A stretch of 64,000 bases of DNA. It comes from SPCO01 sp964427285 (GTDB taxonomy: Bacteria; Chloroflexota; Limnocylindria; Limnocylindrales; CSP1-4). Positions within the stretch are counted from its first letter, which is position 1. Each line of letters begins with the position of its first letter. The translations under genes were made by a program, and so were the position numbers. Of this stretch, positions 1 to 13,368 are shown piece after piece. The stretch is from positions 22,475-86,474 of the forward strand of contig CAYRTS010000004.1 of the NCBI GenBank assembly GCA_964427285.1, given 5' to 3'. The notes under the pieces were generated by a model that ran no database searches, was not told where the DNA came from, and saw nothing but the letters and a program-made list of their open reading frames with translations.

Positions 1-1
1 C

Positions 2-538
2 CTCAAGCAGCATATTGTCGATGGCATCGATCTGGCCTACAAGGCCCGCTTGCCAAAGGCCCTCATCGCGTACATCCCCCAGCACCATGGGACTGCGGTC
101 ATGGGTTTTTTCCATGCTCGCGCCAAGGAGGCTGCCGAGCCCGGGGTGGCCGTGGACGAACGCCGCTTCCGCCATTCCGGGCCGAAGCCGCAGAGCCGGG
201 AGGCCGCCCTGATCATGCTTGCCGACGGGGTGGAGGCGTCCGTTCGATCGCTGACGGCTCGGGATGAACCGGCGATCCGGACGATGGTCTCGCGGATCAT
301 CGATGAGCGCACCGCCGAGGGCCAGTTCGACGAATGCGACCTGACCCTGCGCGACCTCGATCGCATCCGCGAGGCATTTGTCGGGCAGCTCCTGGGCATG
401 TACCACACCCGGATTGCCTACCCGCAGAACACCGTCGTCGAGTTCGAGTCCAGGCGGACGGTCAGCGCCGGCAGGGCGGGCCCGATCGGTCCAGCCGGGT
501 TCCGTGACGGGTCCGGACACGGCCCGCCCGGGTCGTAA
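2..538 (+). CDS. pgpH: C-terminal part of a 7TM-HD (PgpH-like) cyclic-dinucleotide phosphodiesterase, cut by the window edge
   Basis: The reading frame is open from the window edge, so only the last 178 residues are visible. The early part (HIVDGIDLAYKARLPKALIA, then IPQHHGT) matches the end of the HD domain of the 7TM-HD family, where the QHHGT segment closes the metal-dependent phosphohydrolase fold. In characterised members (Listeria PgpH) this cytoplasmic domain hydrolyses c-di-AMP. The later segment with MVSRIIDERTAEGQFDECDL and LTLRDLDRIREAFVGQLLGM is the usual C-terminal helical tail. The gene lies just upstream of ybeY, an order common in Gram-positive and Chloroflexota genomes. The membrane part is outside the window, and the c-di-AMP specificity is inferred from the family. 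Confidence 0.85.
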   Translation, partial: LKQHIVDGIDLAYKARLPKALIAYIPQHHGTAVMGFFHARAKEAAEPGVAVDERRFRHSGPKPQSREAALIMLADGVEASVRSLTARDEPAIRTMVSRIIDERTAEGQFDECDLTLRDLDRIREAFVGQLLGMYHTRIAYPQNTVVEFESRRTVSAGRAGPIGPAGFRDGSGHGPPGS

Positions 539-680
539 TGATCCGGCCCTACCGGCCGCCAGGGGACGCTGCCGCGGTCGTTCGCCGCGAGCAGAAGCTC
601 GATCCTGGCTTCAGGAGCGGTCGCCTTGTTGGGGAGGCGATGGCCGGCGACTCACCCGGGCACGCCGTACGGGGGTCAGC

Positions 681-1229
681 ATGACGGCCCGGGCCACGTA
701 TATCGGTCCGTGGCGCGTCGACATCGAGGTCCGCCCGGGGGTTGCCGTGCCGCTCGCCCGATCTGTCCTGGCTCGCCTCATGGCCGCGGCCCTCGACGCC
801 ACGTCGGCCATGGCGCCGGCGTCCATCGGGCTGATTCTCAGTGATGACCGCGAGTTGGCCGCGCTGAACGCCCAGCACATGGGCCAAGCCGGGCCTACAG
901 ACGTCCTGTCGTTCCCGCTGTTCCCCAGGGAGGTATTCCAGCCCACCCCGGCGCGAATCGGGACGAGCGGAGCCGCACCAATCTTCGCCCTGCCGCCGGG
1001 CCGGCGGCCTCACCTCGGCGATATTGTTGTCTCCGTGGAGCGGGCTATCCAGCAGGCCGAGGCCGGACGCGGCGGCCTGACCGGCGACGTTCAGTGGTCA
1101 CCCTCCCACGAGCTACGACTACTCGTGACCCACGGCGTCCTGCACGTCTGTGGCTGGGATCATGCCGAGCCTGAGGAGGAGGTGGCGATGCGCGCCCTGG
1201 AGCGCCGGCTCCTGAACCTTGGATCGTGA
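681..1229 (+). CDS. ybeY: Endoribonuclease YbeY (16S rRNA maturation)
   Basis: A 182-residue protein of the UPF0054/YbeY family, a zinc-dependent single-strand endoribonuclease involved in 16S rRNA 3' maturation and ribosome quality control. The zinc-binding signature is intact near residues 151-161 (HGVLHVCGWDH), preceded by the conserved GDIVVS and the LNAQHMGQAGPTDVLSFPL segment. The open frame extends upstream to 378, but the earlier part is an arginine-rich shadow of the preceding gene, and family proteins begin close to the ATG at 681. An insertion of about 15 residues rich in P, A and G follows LSFPLFP. The 142 bases separating it from the pgpH-like gene contain no clear feature. Confidence 0.93.
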   Translation: MTARATYIGPWRVDIEVRPGVAVPLARSVLARLMAAALDATSAMAPASIGLILSDDRELAALNAQHMGQAGPTDVLSFPLFPREVFQPTPARIGTSGAAPIFALPPGRRPHLGDIVVSVERAIQQAEAGRGGLTGDVQWSPSHELRLLVTHGVLHVCGWDHAEPEEEVAMRALERRLLNLGS

Positions 1230-1240
1230 GGCCGATTGGG

Positions 1241-1777
1241 TCAGGACGCCCCCGCGAGATCGGCTTCGAATGGCCCCGGGTCGCACGCGGGACCTGAGAT
1301 CTCGTCCACCGCGGTATCGTCCGCCAGTGTCAGGACATCTCGCTTCAGCGTTGGCTCCGGCGCGGGACAGGGCGGAGCGGAGACGGCCGGTTCGTCCGCC
1401 TCACCGAGCCCCATGAGCACCGAGAACGCCGGGAGCCCGGCCACCGGCGTGCCGCCGAAGAAATCGGCCATGTCGTCGTAAACCCCGACTCGAACGACGC
1501 GGAGTTCGAACGGCCGTGCAGGGTCCTGCGTAGTGCCCCGAGTGATCGTCCTGGCCGATGTGTACGCAACCGGGGGCGCGGTCGCGGGTCGAGTCCCTGA
1601 GCGGTCACCGGCAACCAGGCCCGTGGACCCATCCGGGGGCCGTTTCGGGCCGGTGACGACGGCCTGCTGCCGATCCGACGCCTGGGTTGGCCCGGTGACG
1701 ACGCCCTGAAGCCCGACCGATGCCGACAATGCGATGGAGAACACCGCAAGGTACGCGGAGCGAGACCGCCCGGACAT
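1241..1777 (-). CDS. Hypothetical exported protein
   Basis: A 178-residue frame starting with an ATG at 1777. The N-terminus has basic residues (GRSRSAY), a hydrophobic stretch (LAVFSIALSASVGLQGVV) and small residues, which fits a signal peptide. A low-complexity region rich in T, G and P follows, with two VVTGP blocks, then a better-structured stretch around VRVGVYDDMADFFGGTPVAG. Cysteines occur only near the C-terminus. I do not recognise a family. It runs convergently into ybeY with 11 bases between the stops. No strong ribosome binding site is visible, so the start and even the coding status are uncertain. It may be a minor exported protein specific to the lineage. Confidence 0.5.
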   Translation of the reverse strand: MSGRSRSAYLAVFSIALSASVGLQGVVTGPTQASDRQQAVVTGPKRPPDGSTGLVAGDRSGTRPATAPPVAYTSARTITRGTTQDPARPFELRVVRVGVYDDMADFFGGTPVAGLPAFSVLMGLGEADEPAVSAPPCPAPEPTLKRDVLTLADDTAVDEISGPACDPGPFEADLAGAS

Positions 1778-1934
1778 TCCGCCGAGGCGTTCGGAGAGAG
1801 GCTCGCCAAGACCAGGCCAGACGCGAATCAGGAACCTCCCCTGAATCGTGGTGGTGGAGCGTGCCAGGCAAGAGCGCGTTTGTTGACGGCCGCGAGGCGG
1901 CGCGTGGGCGAATCCTTGCGGCGGTCGTCGGCTG

Positions 1935-4900
1935 TCAGGTTACGGTTGGCAGCGGCTGCTCGAGGGCCGCGGTCTTTCCGGCGCCCAGCTCGATGAATCG
2001 GGACTCCGGGGCCGCCGACCGGATCATCTCGACCGTCCAGCGATGGCTCGTGAACAGCAGGATCTGGTGGCTTCTGGAGAAGTCGGCGAGCAGCCGAACG
2101 ACCGCGTCCGCACGCCCCTCATCGAAGTTCACGATGACATCGTCCATGACCACGGGGAGGTCGTTCCCGTGCCGCGCATGGTCGAGCACGAGCCCCAGGC
2201 GCAAGGCGAGGTAGAGCTGCTCGGCTGTCCCGCGGCTCAGCTCCGTCATGGTCTTTTGTCGGCCGTCAATCTCGCTGACCAGGAGGGTTCCACCGGTCGC
2301 ATCCTGGTCGATCATCGGATATCGGCCGAGGGTCATCTTCGCGAACATTCGAGCGGCATCGGAAATGACGGCGGGTCGGCGATCGTCCGCAAGTCGGCGC
2401 ATCGCCCGGCGGATCAACTCCGCACCAATCATGGCCGTACGCCATGAGGCAATGGCGAGGCCGAGCTCGGTCCGCAATGTCGCGATTTCGCCGAGCACGC
2501 GCGCCGGACTATCGAACGATTCCAGGTTGTGGCGCCCAATCTCGATCTCACGCTGGCGTCGGATGGCATCATCTCTCTGCGCGGTGGCGATGCCGATGGC
2601 CTGCGATGCAGTCTCGGCGGCCTTCGACCATGTCGCCATCCCGCCCAGGGCGAGCTGGGCGCGCAGCGTCGCGGTGCTGTCCGCGTGCCCCAGGCGGGCC
2701 GCCAGCCGCATCTCGAGTTCACGTACTGTCGCCCGCAGGGCAAGCTGGCGGCGGTGGACAGCGAGACGCGCCTGGAATTCATCTTCGGTGGCCACGCCGA
2801 TCGAGCCGAACAGGTTCTGTCGTTCCTTTTCGACCCGCGTGACGACCAGCTCGGCAGCCGTGATCTCCGATCGTCGCTGAGTCTGCACCGACTGGAGTTC
2901 CAGCAGGGAGCTTCGTGAACGACGGTCTTCCTCGCAGCGTGCGCGAACGTCCATGACGGCGGCGACCAGTGGATGCGCGCTGATCAGATCTTCGAGGTCG
3001 AGGGCCGCGTCGGCGCCACTGGCGGCAAGTGTCGAGCGAGCACGGTTTTCCCAGCCGGATGCCGCGACCCGGACCTGATCGATCTCTGCTTCATCGGCGG
3101 CCCGGCTCCGGAGCAACTCGCGATCGCTGTCGAGTGCATCCAGGAATGCCAACGCCCGGGCCGGCTCGAGAACTCGTGGAGCCTGGAAGATCGCCTGCCG
3201 CTCTCCCCATGCGCGGATGAACGCCTCCTCCTCCGCGTTGGCCACCGCCAGGTGCTCCTCCTCTGCGCGGATCGAGGCGGAGAGGACCTCGATCCGGGAC
3301 TGGATCTCGATGAGGCGTGCCTCGAGACCCTCCCATCGTTCGCGCTCGGTCTCCTGTCGATCGGCGACCGCATCCGCCGAGTCGAGATCGTCTACGGTGG
3401 GCAGCCCGGACAGACCGACAGCCGGGGACAGGTTCAGCACGCTGGCCCGCTGTTCGTCAAGCCTCGCCCGTCCCTCGTCCCGAGCGGAGATGGCGTCCTC
3501 GAGTTCCAGTGACCGTACCGCGATCGCCCGTTCGCCCTGGGTATGCTGCCGGGCAACGCGGTTCAGGATCGCCTTTGCTCCGAGCGAAACGAGCTCGGCG
3601 GTGACCGCAAGCAGACCGAATGCAACGGTCCCGATCGTGTCCCCGACGATGAGCCGGCCGATCGCCGCACCACCCGCGGCCACCGCCGCACCGGCCGCCA
3701 GCGGCGGGATCCAGCGCGGCATGATCGCAGGTGGCTCATCCCGGCCGCCGCCGTTCAGCGCCCGGTGGCGTTCTTCGACGATCGCCTCACGGCCTGCTGC
3801 CGCGACCTCGTAGTCCCTGAAGGCGGCGGTGGCAAGGCGCACCTGCTTCAGGGCTGCCCGGGTCTGAGCGAGCTGCTCCCGCGAGGGCGGCTCCTCGGGC
3901 GGGACGAGCTGCTTGATCTGAAGGCGAACCGCTGCCTCGGAGTGCTCTGCCTCCTCGAGGCGTGTCCGCATCCGCGTCAGCTCCCCTTCGCGCTGCGTCG
4001 GAATCGATCGGGCGGCGATCAGCCGGCCATCCCAAATGGAGATCTCGTCACGCGGGAGGTTGAAATCCTCGTCCGCAGCGATCCTGACCTCGGTCCACGC
4101 CGGCCCGTAGCTCTCGAGACGTTCGGCCAGAGCCGCATTCGCGGAGACGATCCGGTTGTGCGCGGCGTCCAGGCGGTCGAGCAGCAGGCGGTATTCCGGG
4201 ATCCCTGCGTCGAGCGCATCGAACTCGTAGGCCACTGCCGCAAGTGCCGGGTCCACCCGGAAACGCGACATCGCCTCCACGGTTGCGTCCTGTGCGGCGC
4301 GAAACTCCCTGAGTCGCGCGACGGCCGCCGCGAGGTTGCGGTTCACGGTGGCCAAGGCACCCTCAGGGTCGGCCGGGAACTCGACCTCGGCGGTAAGCCG
4401 GGCAATCTCCTGCTCGGCTTCGCGCACCGCTTCGTAATCCGGCCAGCATTGGACGAGCAGCCGGTTCCGGTTCAGTTCCTCGCGCTCGTGCTCGATCCTG
4501 GCGCCGAGTGACTCAACGACGCCTTCGAGCTGCGCGCGCTCACGGGTCAGCGCGCCATATTCCGCGGCCCCATCTCCGAGGTCTGCCAGCTCTGCCTCGC
4601 GAGTGTCCAGCTCCTGCGCCAGCGACCGGATCACGCCACCCCGCGCCGGCAGCATGGCCTCTGCCCGAGACTCGAGTGCGTCGGCCGTCTGGCTGGCAGA
4701 TCGGCCCGCACCGGCGATCGCCGCGGACAGTACCCGGTCCTGGAGTTCGGAGGCCGGGATGTTGTCCAATGCTTGCAGATCACCCAGGCCGAACGCGAAG
4801 ACGGCGCCATAGACCGTGTCGTCCACGGAACCGATCTCTGCTTTCAGATCGGCCTCACCCGCCGGGCGTCCATCCGGTCGGGTGACTTGTACAGCCGGTC

Positions 4901-5168
4901 GACTGCCCACTAACCGGTTCACCCGGAGACGTCCTGATGCGCTTTCGATCTCGATCTGGCCGCCCTGATCTGCCCCCGGCATCGCGAGGTACTGGCTGGC
5001 CCCGCTCCCCGCGGTGAACCCAAAGAGCATCCCCCGCAGGAACGCCAACAACGTGCTCTTGCCCGCTTCATTGGGTCCGTATACGACAGTCAGCCCATCA
5101 GGCAGATCGGACACGGGCGCGTTGTCCAGGGTCCCGAAGTTCGCGACCTGCCAGCCACGGAGCTTCAC
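1935..5168 (-). CDS. YhaN/SbcC-like AAA ATPase with long coiled coil
   Basis: A 1077-residue ABC/SMC-type ATPase. Walker A (GPNEAGKST) is at residues 31-39 after the typical N-terminal 'NFGTLDN' strand. A Walker B-like VVMDDVIVNFD is near residue 1005, preceded by the signature-like LSRGTAEQLYLALRLGLV. Between them are long heptad-like coiled-coil regions and a hydrophobic segment (about 480-530, PLAAGAAVAAGGAAIG onward) as in YhaN-type proteins. Family members pair with an SbcD/YhaO phosphoesterase in DNA end processing or repair. Translation starts at a GTG whose GTGA overlaps the stop of the upstream phosphoesterase-like gene, so the two are co-translated. All ATPase motifs look intact, in contrast to its partner. 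Confidence 0.85.
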   Translation of the reverse strand: MKLRGWQVANFGTLDNAPVSDLPDGLTVVYGPNEAGKSTLLAFLRGMLFGFTAGSGASQYLAMPGADQGGQIEIESASGRLRVNRLVGSRPAVQVTRPDGRPAGEADLKAEIGSVDDTVYGAVFAFGLGDLQALDNIPASELQDRVLSAAIAGAGRSASQTADALESRAEAMLPARGGVIRSLAQELDTREAELADLGDGAAEYGALTRERAQLEGVVESLGARIEHEREELNRNRLLVQCWPDYEAVREAEQEIARLTAEVEFPADPEGALATVNRNLAAAVARLREFRAAQDATVEAMSRFRVDPALAAVAYEFDALDAGIPEYRLLLDRLDAAHNRIVSANAALAERLESYGPAWTEVRIAADEDFNLPRDEISIWDGRLIAARSIPTQREGELTRMRTRLEEAEHSEAAVRLQIKQLVPPEEPPSREQLAQTRAALKQVRLATAAFRDYEVAAAGREAIVEERHRALNGGGRDEPPAIMPRWIPPLAAGAAVAAGGAAIGRLIVGDTIGTVAFGLLAVTAELVSLGAKAILNRVARQHTQGERAIAVRSLELEDAISARDEGRARLDEQRASVLNLSPAVGLSGLPTVDDLDSADAVADRQETERERWEGLEARLIEIQSRIEVLSASIRAEEEHLAVANAEEEAFIRAWGERQAIFQAPRVLEPARALAFLDALDSDRELLRSRAADEAEIDQVRVAASGWENRARSTLAASGADAALDLEDLISAHPLVAAVMDVRARCEEDRRSRSSLLELQSVQTQRRSEITAAELVVTRVEKERQNLFGSIGVATEDEFQARLAVHRRQLALRATVRELEMRLAARLGHADSTATLRAQLALGGMATWSKAAETASQAIGIATAQRDDAIRRQREIEIGRHNLESFDSPARVLGEIATLRTELGLAIASWRTAMIGAELIRRAMRRLADDRRPAVISDAARMFAKMTLGRYPMIDQDATGGTLLVSEIDGRQKTMTELSRGTAEQLYLALRLGLVLDHARHGNDLPVVMDDVIVNFDEGRADAVVRLLADFSRSHQILLFTSHRWTVEMIRSAAPESRFIELGAGKTAALEQPLPTVT

Positions 5169-6478
5169 GAAACGCGCTCCTCCAGGGCCGCGAGGACCAT
5201 CTGTTCAGCATCGAGCAGGACCTGCATCTCCGACCGAACGTCGAACTTGAGCCACTCCGCGTTGGCTTCCGGCGATCCGGCCCGCTCCGGCGCGGCCAGG
5301 AGGCGGGACCGGCCAACGTCGTCCGTGGCAAGGGCGTCCAATTCGGCGACCACTTCGGCCGCGAGGTCGCCACGCGACGCGTACGTGGACCGACCGAATT
5401 GCGGGGAGGTCTCGTTGATGACCCTGTCCCACCACAGGAATGGCTCTCGCCCCGCACTGAGGTCCTGCAGCTGCCCGAGCAACTCGTCCGCGCGCCCCTC
5501 CGAGTGGAACGAAGCGGCGAGCGGGCCTTCTCCACGCACGACTGCCTGCGCGACGATGTCGTGCCCGGCCGACGATCCAACGTCGTCCGTGACCCGCGCA
5601 AGGAGGTCGCCGGCGAGCGCGAGGAGATCCTTGTGTGCCCCAGCGTCGGCCTCCACCCTCAGGAGGCGAATGCGATCGAGCACGACGAACTCGGGCTCCT
5701 GAACGACCCCGGCGCGCACTTCCACAACGAGGACGCCCTTCGGCCCGAGCTCGGTTACGTCGGTGCTACGTCCCTGGATCGACCCCGGGAAGGCCGCCCA
5801 CGGGTTGCGCTCGGCCACTACCCGTCGTTCCGGGATCCCACCGAGCGCCCAGTAGTCCACATTGACATGCTCGAATCGGGCGGAGAAGCTTGCCCGAGCG
5901 TCAATCGAGTCCGGCCCGGCTGGGACCGGCAGGATGCCAACCTGGGCTCCCGGAGTTCGCTCGGTTCTAAATGATGCGACCGCCTCTGTGAAGTCCGCTG
6001 CCTTCGTCAGCGAGCGGCCGTGCACGACGATGGCCGGATGGCCGTCTCGTTCGATGGTGGCGGTCGCGGTCCGGTCACCCGGAAACACGGTCACCGCCCG
6101 GTCATCCGGAAACACGGTCACCGTGGGAGGCAGATCATTGAGTCCGGGCCAGGCGCCACGAGGATCGTCCGGGCCGAGGGCCATGAAGACTGGAATACCG
6201 GCGTCGCCGAGTCGCTGCATCGCCTGATCGACGTGATGCCGACTACGAACGTCAGGTACCCGGCGGCCGTAGATCCCGCCCGCGATCGCAACGAACGCCG
6301 CGTCCCGGGCGATCGCGAGCTCCACAAGGCGGTCCAGCGCCTGGATCGGGGCATCGCGAACGGCGGCAGCCACCGGCGACGGGAGACGTCGCAGGCCGGT
6401 CGTCGCAAGGTCCAGCCGGAGATCTGCCGCGTGGATGAATGAGATTCCAGGACTCGTCCTGATCTTGGAATCAGGCAA
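5165..6478 (-). CDS. YhaO/SbcD-like metallophosphoesterase homologue, probably catalytically inactive
   Basis: A protein of about 437 residues with the fold order of the SbcD/Mre11/YhaO exonuclease family, but with the metal ligands altered. Motif I reads HAADLRLD (residues 16-23; the family has D-x-H). Motif II reads AGGIYG (66-71; normally GDxxD). Motif III reads LGPDD (101-105; normally GNHD). Motif V reads LGGIPE (212-217; normally GHxH). Only the motif IV-like HG (153-154) survives. I chose the TTG at 6478 because GGAGAG lies four bases upstream and homology starts there; the longer frame reaches 6622. It overlaps the downstream ATPase gene by GTGA. An in-frame 27-bp duplication lies inside it. 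The role may be structural, for example a scaffold for the ATPase. Confidence 0.8.
   Translation of the reverse strand: MPDSKIRTSPGISFIHAADLRLDLATTGLRRLPSPVAAAVRDAPIQALDRLVELAIARDAAFVAIAGGIYGRRVPDVRSRHHVDQAMQRLGDAGIPVFMALGPDDPRGAWPGLNDLPPTVTVFPDDRAVTVFPGDRTATATIERDGHPAIVVHGRSLTKAADFTEAVASFRTERTPGAQVGILPVPAGPDSIDARASFSARFEHVNVDYWALGGIPERRVVAERNPWAAFPGSIQGRSTDVTELGPKGVLVVEVRAGVVQEPEFVVLDRIRLLRVEADAGAHKDLLALAGDLLARVTDDVGSSAGHDIVAQAVVRGEGPLAASFHSEGRADELLGQLQDLSAGREPFLWWDRVINETSPQFGRSTYASRGDLAAEVVAELDALATDDVGRSRLLAAPERAGSPEANAEWLKFDVRSEMQVLLDAEQMVLAALEERVS
6073..6126. repeat. 27-bp tandem duplication inside the YhaO-like gene
   Basis: Two adjacent 27-bp copies (6073-6099 and 6100-6126), nearly identical in sequence and both containing GGAAACACGGTCACCG. 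They encode two successive nine-residue units around DDRAVTVFP and GDRTATATI. The duplication is in frame and lies in the segment between the altered motif III and the motif IV-like histidine. Confidence 0.8.
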
Positions 6479-6739
6479 GGATCTCTCCGTCTTGGCCGAC
6501 CCAGGCTGCGCAGGGTCCCCACCTATCGTACCGGGTCGGCGCGATCCCGACGGAGTCGACTTCCTGGTCTCGCGGTGGTGCGCTTGTCCGTGCCTCGCTG
6601 CGCAGCGGCCGCTTGCTCGCAACGTTCGCTACGATCAGCCCAACAGCCAACCTCGCGTAGGACGGGCTGCAATGCGCTGTCTGTCGGCCCCACGTGTCCG
6701 TGATGCGTCAGGGACGCGGCCAGCGTGGGGAGGAACTTG

Positions 6740-7425
6740 GTGAAGCTCGTGGTCGGCCTGGGAAATCCCGGGTCGCAGTACGCCCGGACGCGCCACAACG
6801 TCGGCTGGCTGGCGATCGATCGCGTGTCGGACCGTGCCGGTTGGGCTGGGCGTGGCCGCCAGCGCGACGCTTCGAGCGTCGTGATGGGCCGCTATCGAAG
6901 CCTGGACCTCACCCTCGTGAAGCCTCTCACGTTCATGAACGATTCGGGCGTGGCGGTGCGCAAGGTCCTGGCCCGCGAGCACGCGCCGCTCTCTGACCTG
7001 CTCGTCGTGGCGGACGACTTTGCCCTGCCGTTTGGCAAGCTTCGCTTCAGGGAGGGTGGCAGCCACGGCGGACACAACGGGTTGCGCTCGATCATCGACG
7101 AGCTCGGTACGGAGAAGTTCAGCCGCCTGCGCGTCGGGATCGGCGAGCCCGGCCAGGGCGCCATCGATCATGTCCTGTCCATGTTCGCGCCCGACGAATC
7201 GGCCAGGCTGAACGAACTGCTTGACGTCGTCGCCGACGCGGTCGAGGCCTGGGCGCGCGAGGGGACGAGCAAGGCATCGAATCACTACAACAAGTTCGAG
7301 CTTCGACCGGCCGACGCCACACGCACCGCGTTGCCTGGGGAGGTGGACGGCCCGCCCGACGCCGCCGGGATCCGGAGGACGCGCACGGGTTGGCGCCGGA
7401 TCCTCCCCGGGAAGACCGAGGACTG

Positions 7426-7426
<1 letters not shown>
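6740..7426 (+). CDS. pth: Peptidyl-tRNA hydrolase
   Basis: A 228-residue cytoplasmic esterase that recycles peptidyl-tRNA released from stalled ribosomes. The signatures are present: KLVVGLGNPGSQYARTRHNV with the catalytic histidine in RHNVGW, FMNDSG, the GGSHGGHNGLRSI loop and LRVGIGEPG. I take the GTG at 6740 as start, since GGGGAGG lies just upstream and the protein then begins MKLVVGLGNPG; an in-frame GTG at 6725 is possible. The C-terminus carries about 40 extra residues after the core, rich in R, P and G. The stop overlaps the mfd start by one base (TGATG), which suggests coupled expression, an order found in many bacteria. Confidence 0.95.
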
Positions 7427-11300
<3,874 letters not shown>

Positions 11301-11304
<4 letters not shown>

Positions 11305-12764
11305 CCGCCGACCTCCGCCCGACCCGCGAGGAGGGATTGCTCTCAGCGCGCAATCGGGCACTCACGATCGGGCTCGTGCTCACGATCACCCTGGTCGCTT
11401 TCGAGGCGCTTGCGATCTCGACGGTCATGCCGATCGTGGCGCGCGACCTCGGCCGCCTTGACCTGTACGGCTGGGTGTTCACCTCGTTCATGCTCGGGTC
11501 GTTGATCGGGATCGTGCTGGCCGGCGGCCTCATCGACCGGCGCGGGCTTGCTGTCCCGTTCAGCCTCGGCCTCGCCCTGTTCGCCGTCGGCCTGGCTGCA
11601 GGCGGGCTCGCCCCATCGATGGAGGTGCTGGTCCTCGCCCGCTTCCTGCAGGGTCTCGGCGCCGGAACGATCCCGCCCATCGCGTACGTGGCCATCGGCC
11701 GGCGCCTGACAGAGCGGCAGCGCCCCAGGATGTTCGCGATGCTCTCGACCGCCTGGGTTCTCCCTGGAGTCCTCGGCCCGGTCATTGCCGGGTTCGTTGG
11801 CGAGTTTTTCGGCTGGCGCGCCGTCTTCCTCGGGCTGCTGCCGCTGATCGGGCTGGCAGCGCTGATCGCCTTCCCCGAGGTCGCCCGGATCGATGCGGCA
11901 CCGTCGGCGGACGCCGATGCGGCCGAGCACGTGGCCGCCGCCTCCCTGCGGCGTCGGCTGCCGCTCGCCGTGCTCGTCGCGGTTGGGACGGGGTTGATCC
12001 TGACCGGCCTCGGGACCGGGAATACGACGCTGGCGGTGAGCCTCGTGGTCGTCGGTGCGCTGCTCGGGCTGCCGGCGCTGCAACGGTTGACCCCGCGGGG
12101 CACGCTCCGCGCGGCCCGTGGCCTCCCAACGGCCGTCCTCCTGCGCGGTGTTGCGACCTTCGCGTTCTTTGGCGTGGATGCCTACGTCGCGCTGACCCTG
12201 GTCGAGTGGCGCGGTCTGTCCGTGATCGAGGCGGGCATCAGCCTGACCGCGGCCACCATCACCTGGACGACCGGTTCGTGGGTCCAGGCTCGTCTCTCCC
12301 ACCAGGTGGCGCCGGAACGGTTCATCACGCTGGGGCTCGCGGTCGTGGCTGCGGGCCTGGCAGCATTCGGCCTCGTCCTGAACCCACTGGTCCCGACCTG
12401 GCTGGCCGTTCCGGCCATCGGCCTGGCGGGTCTGGGGATGGGCTTTGCCTATTCCCCGATGACCCTGATCGTGCTCAAGGTCGCGGCACCGGGCGAGCAG
12501 GGGTCCGCATCGTCGGCGTTGTCATTGACCGATTCGCTGGGCACGGCCCTTGGCACCGGGCTGACCGGAGCCCTGGTGGCCGCAGCTGTCCGTGGAGGGA
12601 CCGACCCGGCCGCCGGGCTGGCCGTCGGCTTCGCGCTCGCCGCCGGCATGGCCATGGTGGGCGTGGCGTTGAGCGTGCGACTTCGGACGGGCAGTCCAGC
12701 CCGCACCCCGACGGCGGCCAACAGCCCGACGGCGGCAGGCAGCCCGACACGCGGCCTGCGTTAG
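11301..12764 (+). CDS. Major facilitator superfamily exporter (DHA2-like)
   Basis: A 487-residue polytopic membrane protein beginning at a GTG that overlaps the mfd stop (GTGA). The N-terminal half carries MFS hallmarks: VAFEALAISTVMPIVARDLG in helix 1, the helix 2-3 loop with GGLIDRRG, and helix 5-like VLPGVLGPVIAGFVGEFFGW, matching motif C of drug:proton antiporters (GPxxGG-like). Helix count looks like 12-14. The substrate cannot be read from the sequence. The C-terminal tail has short repeats of N/S-P-T-A. A TAGACT box overlaps the stop codon and could serve the next gene. Confidence 0.85.
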
Positions 12765-12767
12765 ACT
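12762..12767 (+). promoter_or_regulatory. Possible -10 element (TAGACT) for apt
   Basis: TAGACT fits the TANNNT boxes seen before many genes of this window. It overlaps the stop codon of the MFS gene and lies 79 bases before the apt ATG, giving a 5' leader of about 70 bases. No clear -35 element is visible. Confidence 0.35.
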
Positions 12768-12846
12768 TCGCCACGGTCGCCACGACGCTCTGCGGCCAGG
12801 CCACGGCCGTCCTCGCCCAGCTCGATCCATGGGAGGTCCACCGCCG

Positions 12847-13368
12847 ATGTCATCCGAGGAGCTCCGCGCGAAGATTCGCGAGGTCCCGGACTTTCCAAAG
12901 CCCGGCATCCTCTTCTACGACATCACCACGCTGCTCAAGGACCCAGCCGCCTACAAGGAGTCGATCGATCTCATGCTTGCGCCGTACGCCGGCGAGCACA
13001 TCGACATCGTGGTGGGCATGGAGTCGCGCGGCTTCATCTTCAGTGCCCCGATGGCCTATCAGCTCGGTGCCGGGCTGGTGCCAGTGCGCAAGCTCGGCAA
13101 ACTCCCGGCGGAGACGATTAGCGTCGAGTACGCGCTCGAGTACGGCTCCAATACGCTCGAGGTCCACCGCGACGCCATCGGGGCGGGGCAGAAGGTCCTC
13201 GTCGTGGACGACCTCCTGGCGACCGGCGGCACCGTGCACGGCACAATCGAACTCGTCGAACGCCTCAAGGGCGAGGTCGTCGGCCTCGCCTTCCTGGTCG
13301 AGCTGGAGTTCCTCAATGGGCGCGATCGGCTCGATGGCCGGCGCGTCACGAGCGTCGTCAAGTATTGA
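12847..13368 (+). CDS. apt: Adenine phosphoribosyltransferase
   Basis: A 173-residue type I phosphoribosyltransferase that converts adenine and PRPP to AMP. The PRPP-binding loop VLVVDDLLATGGT is at residues 117-129. The N-terminal hood (IREVPDFPKPGILFYDITTL) and FIFSAPMAYQLGAG are typical of Apt. The ATG at 12847 has GGGAGG about ten bases upstream; an in-frame ATG at 12829 would place that site inside the gene. Adenine is a product of methylthioadenosine and adenosylhomocysteine breakdown, so its place ahead of mtnA, ahcY and metK makes metabolic sense. Confidence 0.95.
   Translation: MSSEELRAKIREVPDFPKPGILFYDITTLLKDPAAYKESIDLMLAPYAGEHIDIVVGMESRGFIFSAPMAYQLGAGLVPVRKLGKLPAETISVEYALEYGSNTLEVHRDAIGAGQKVLVVDDLLATGGTVHGTIELVERLKGEVVGLAFLVELEFLNGRDRLDGRRVTSVVKY

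Noticed and set aside
12206..13315. Upstream part of a very long plus-strand open frame ending with mtnA
   Set aside because: It overlaps the MFS and apt genes in another frame and its translation is arginine/proline-rich without family motifs; it is a GC-rich shadow.
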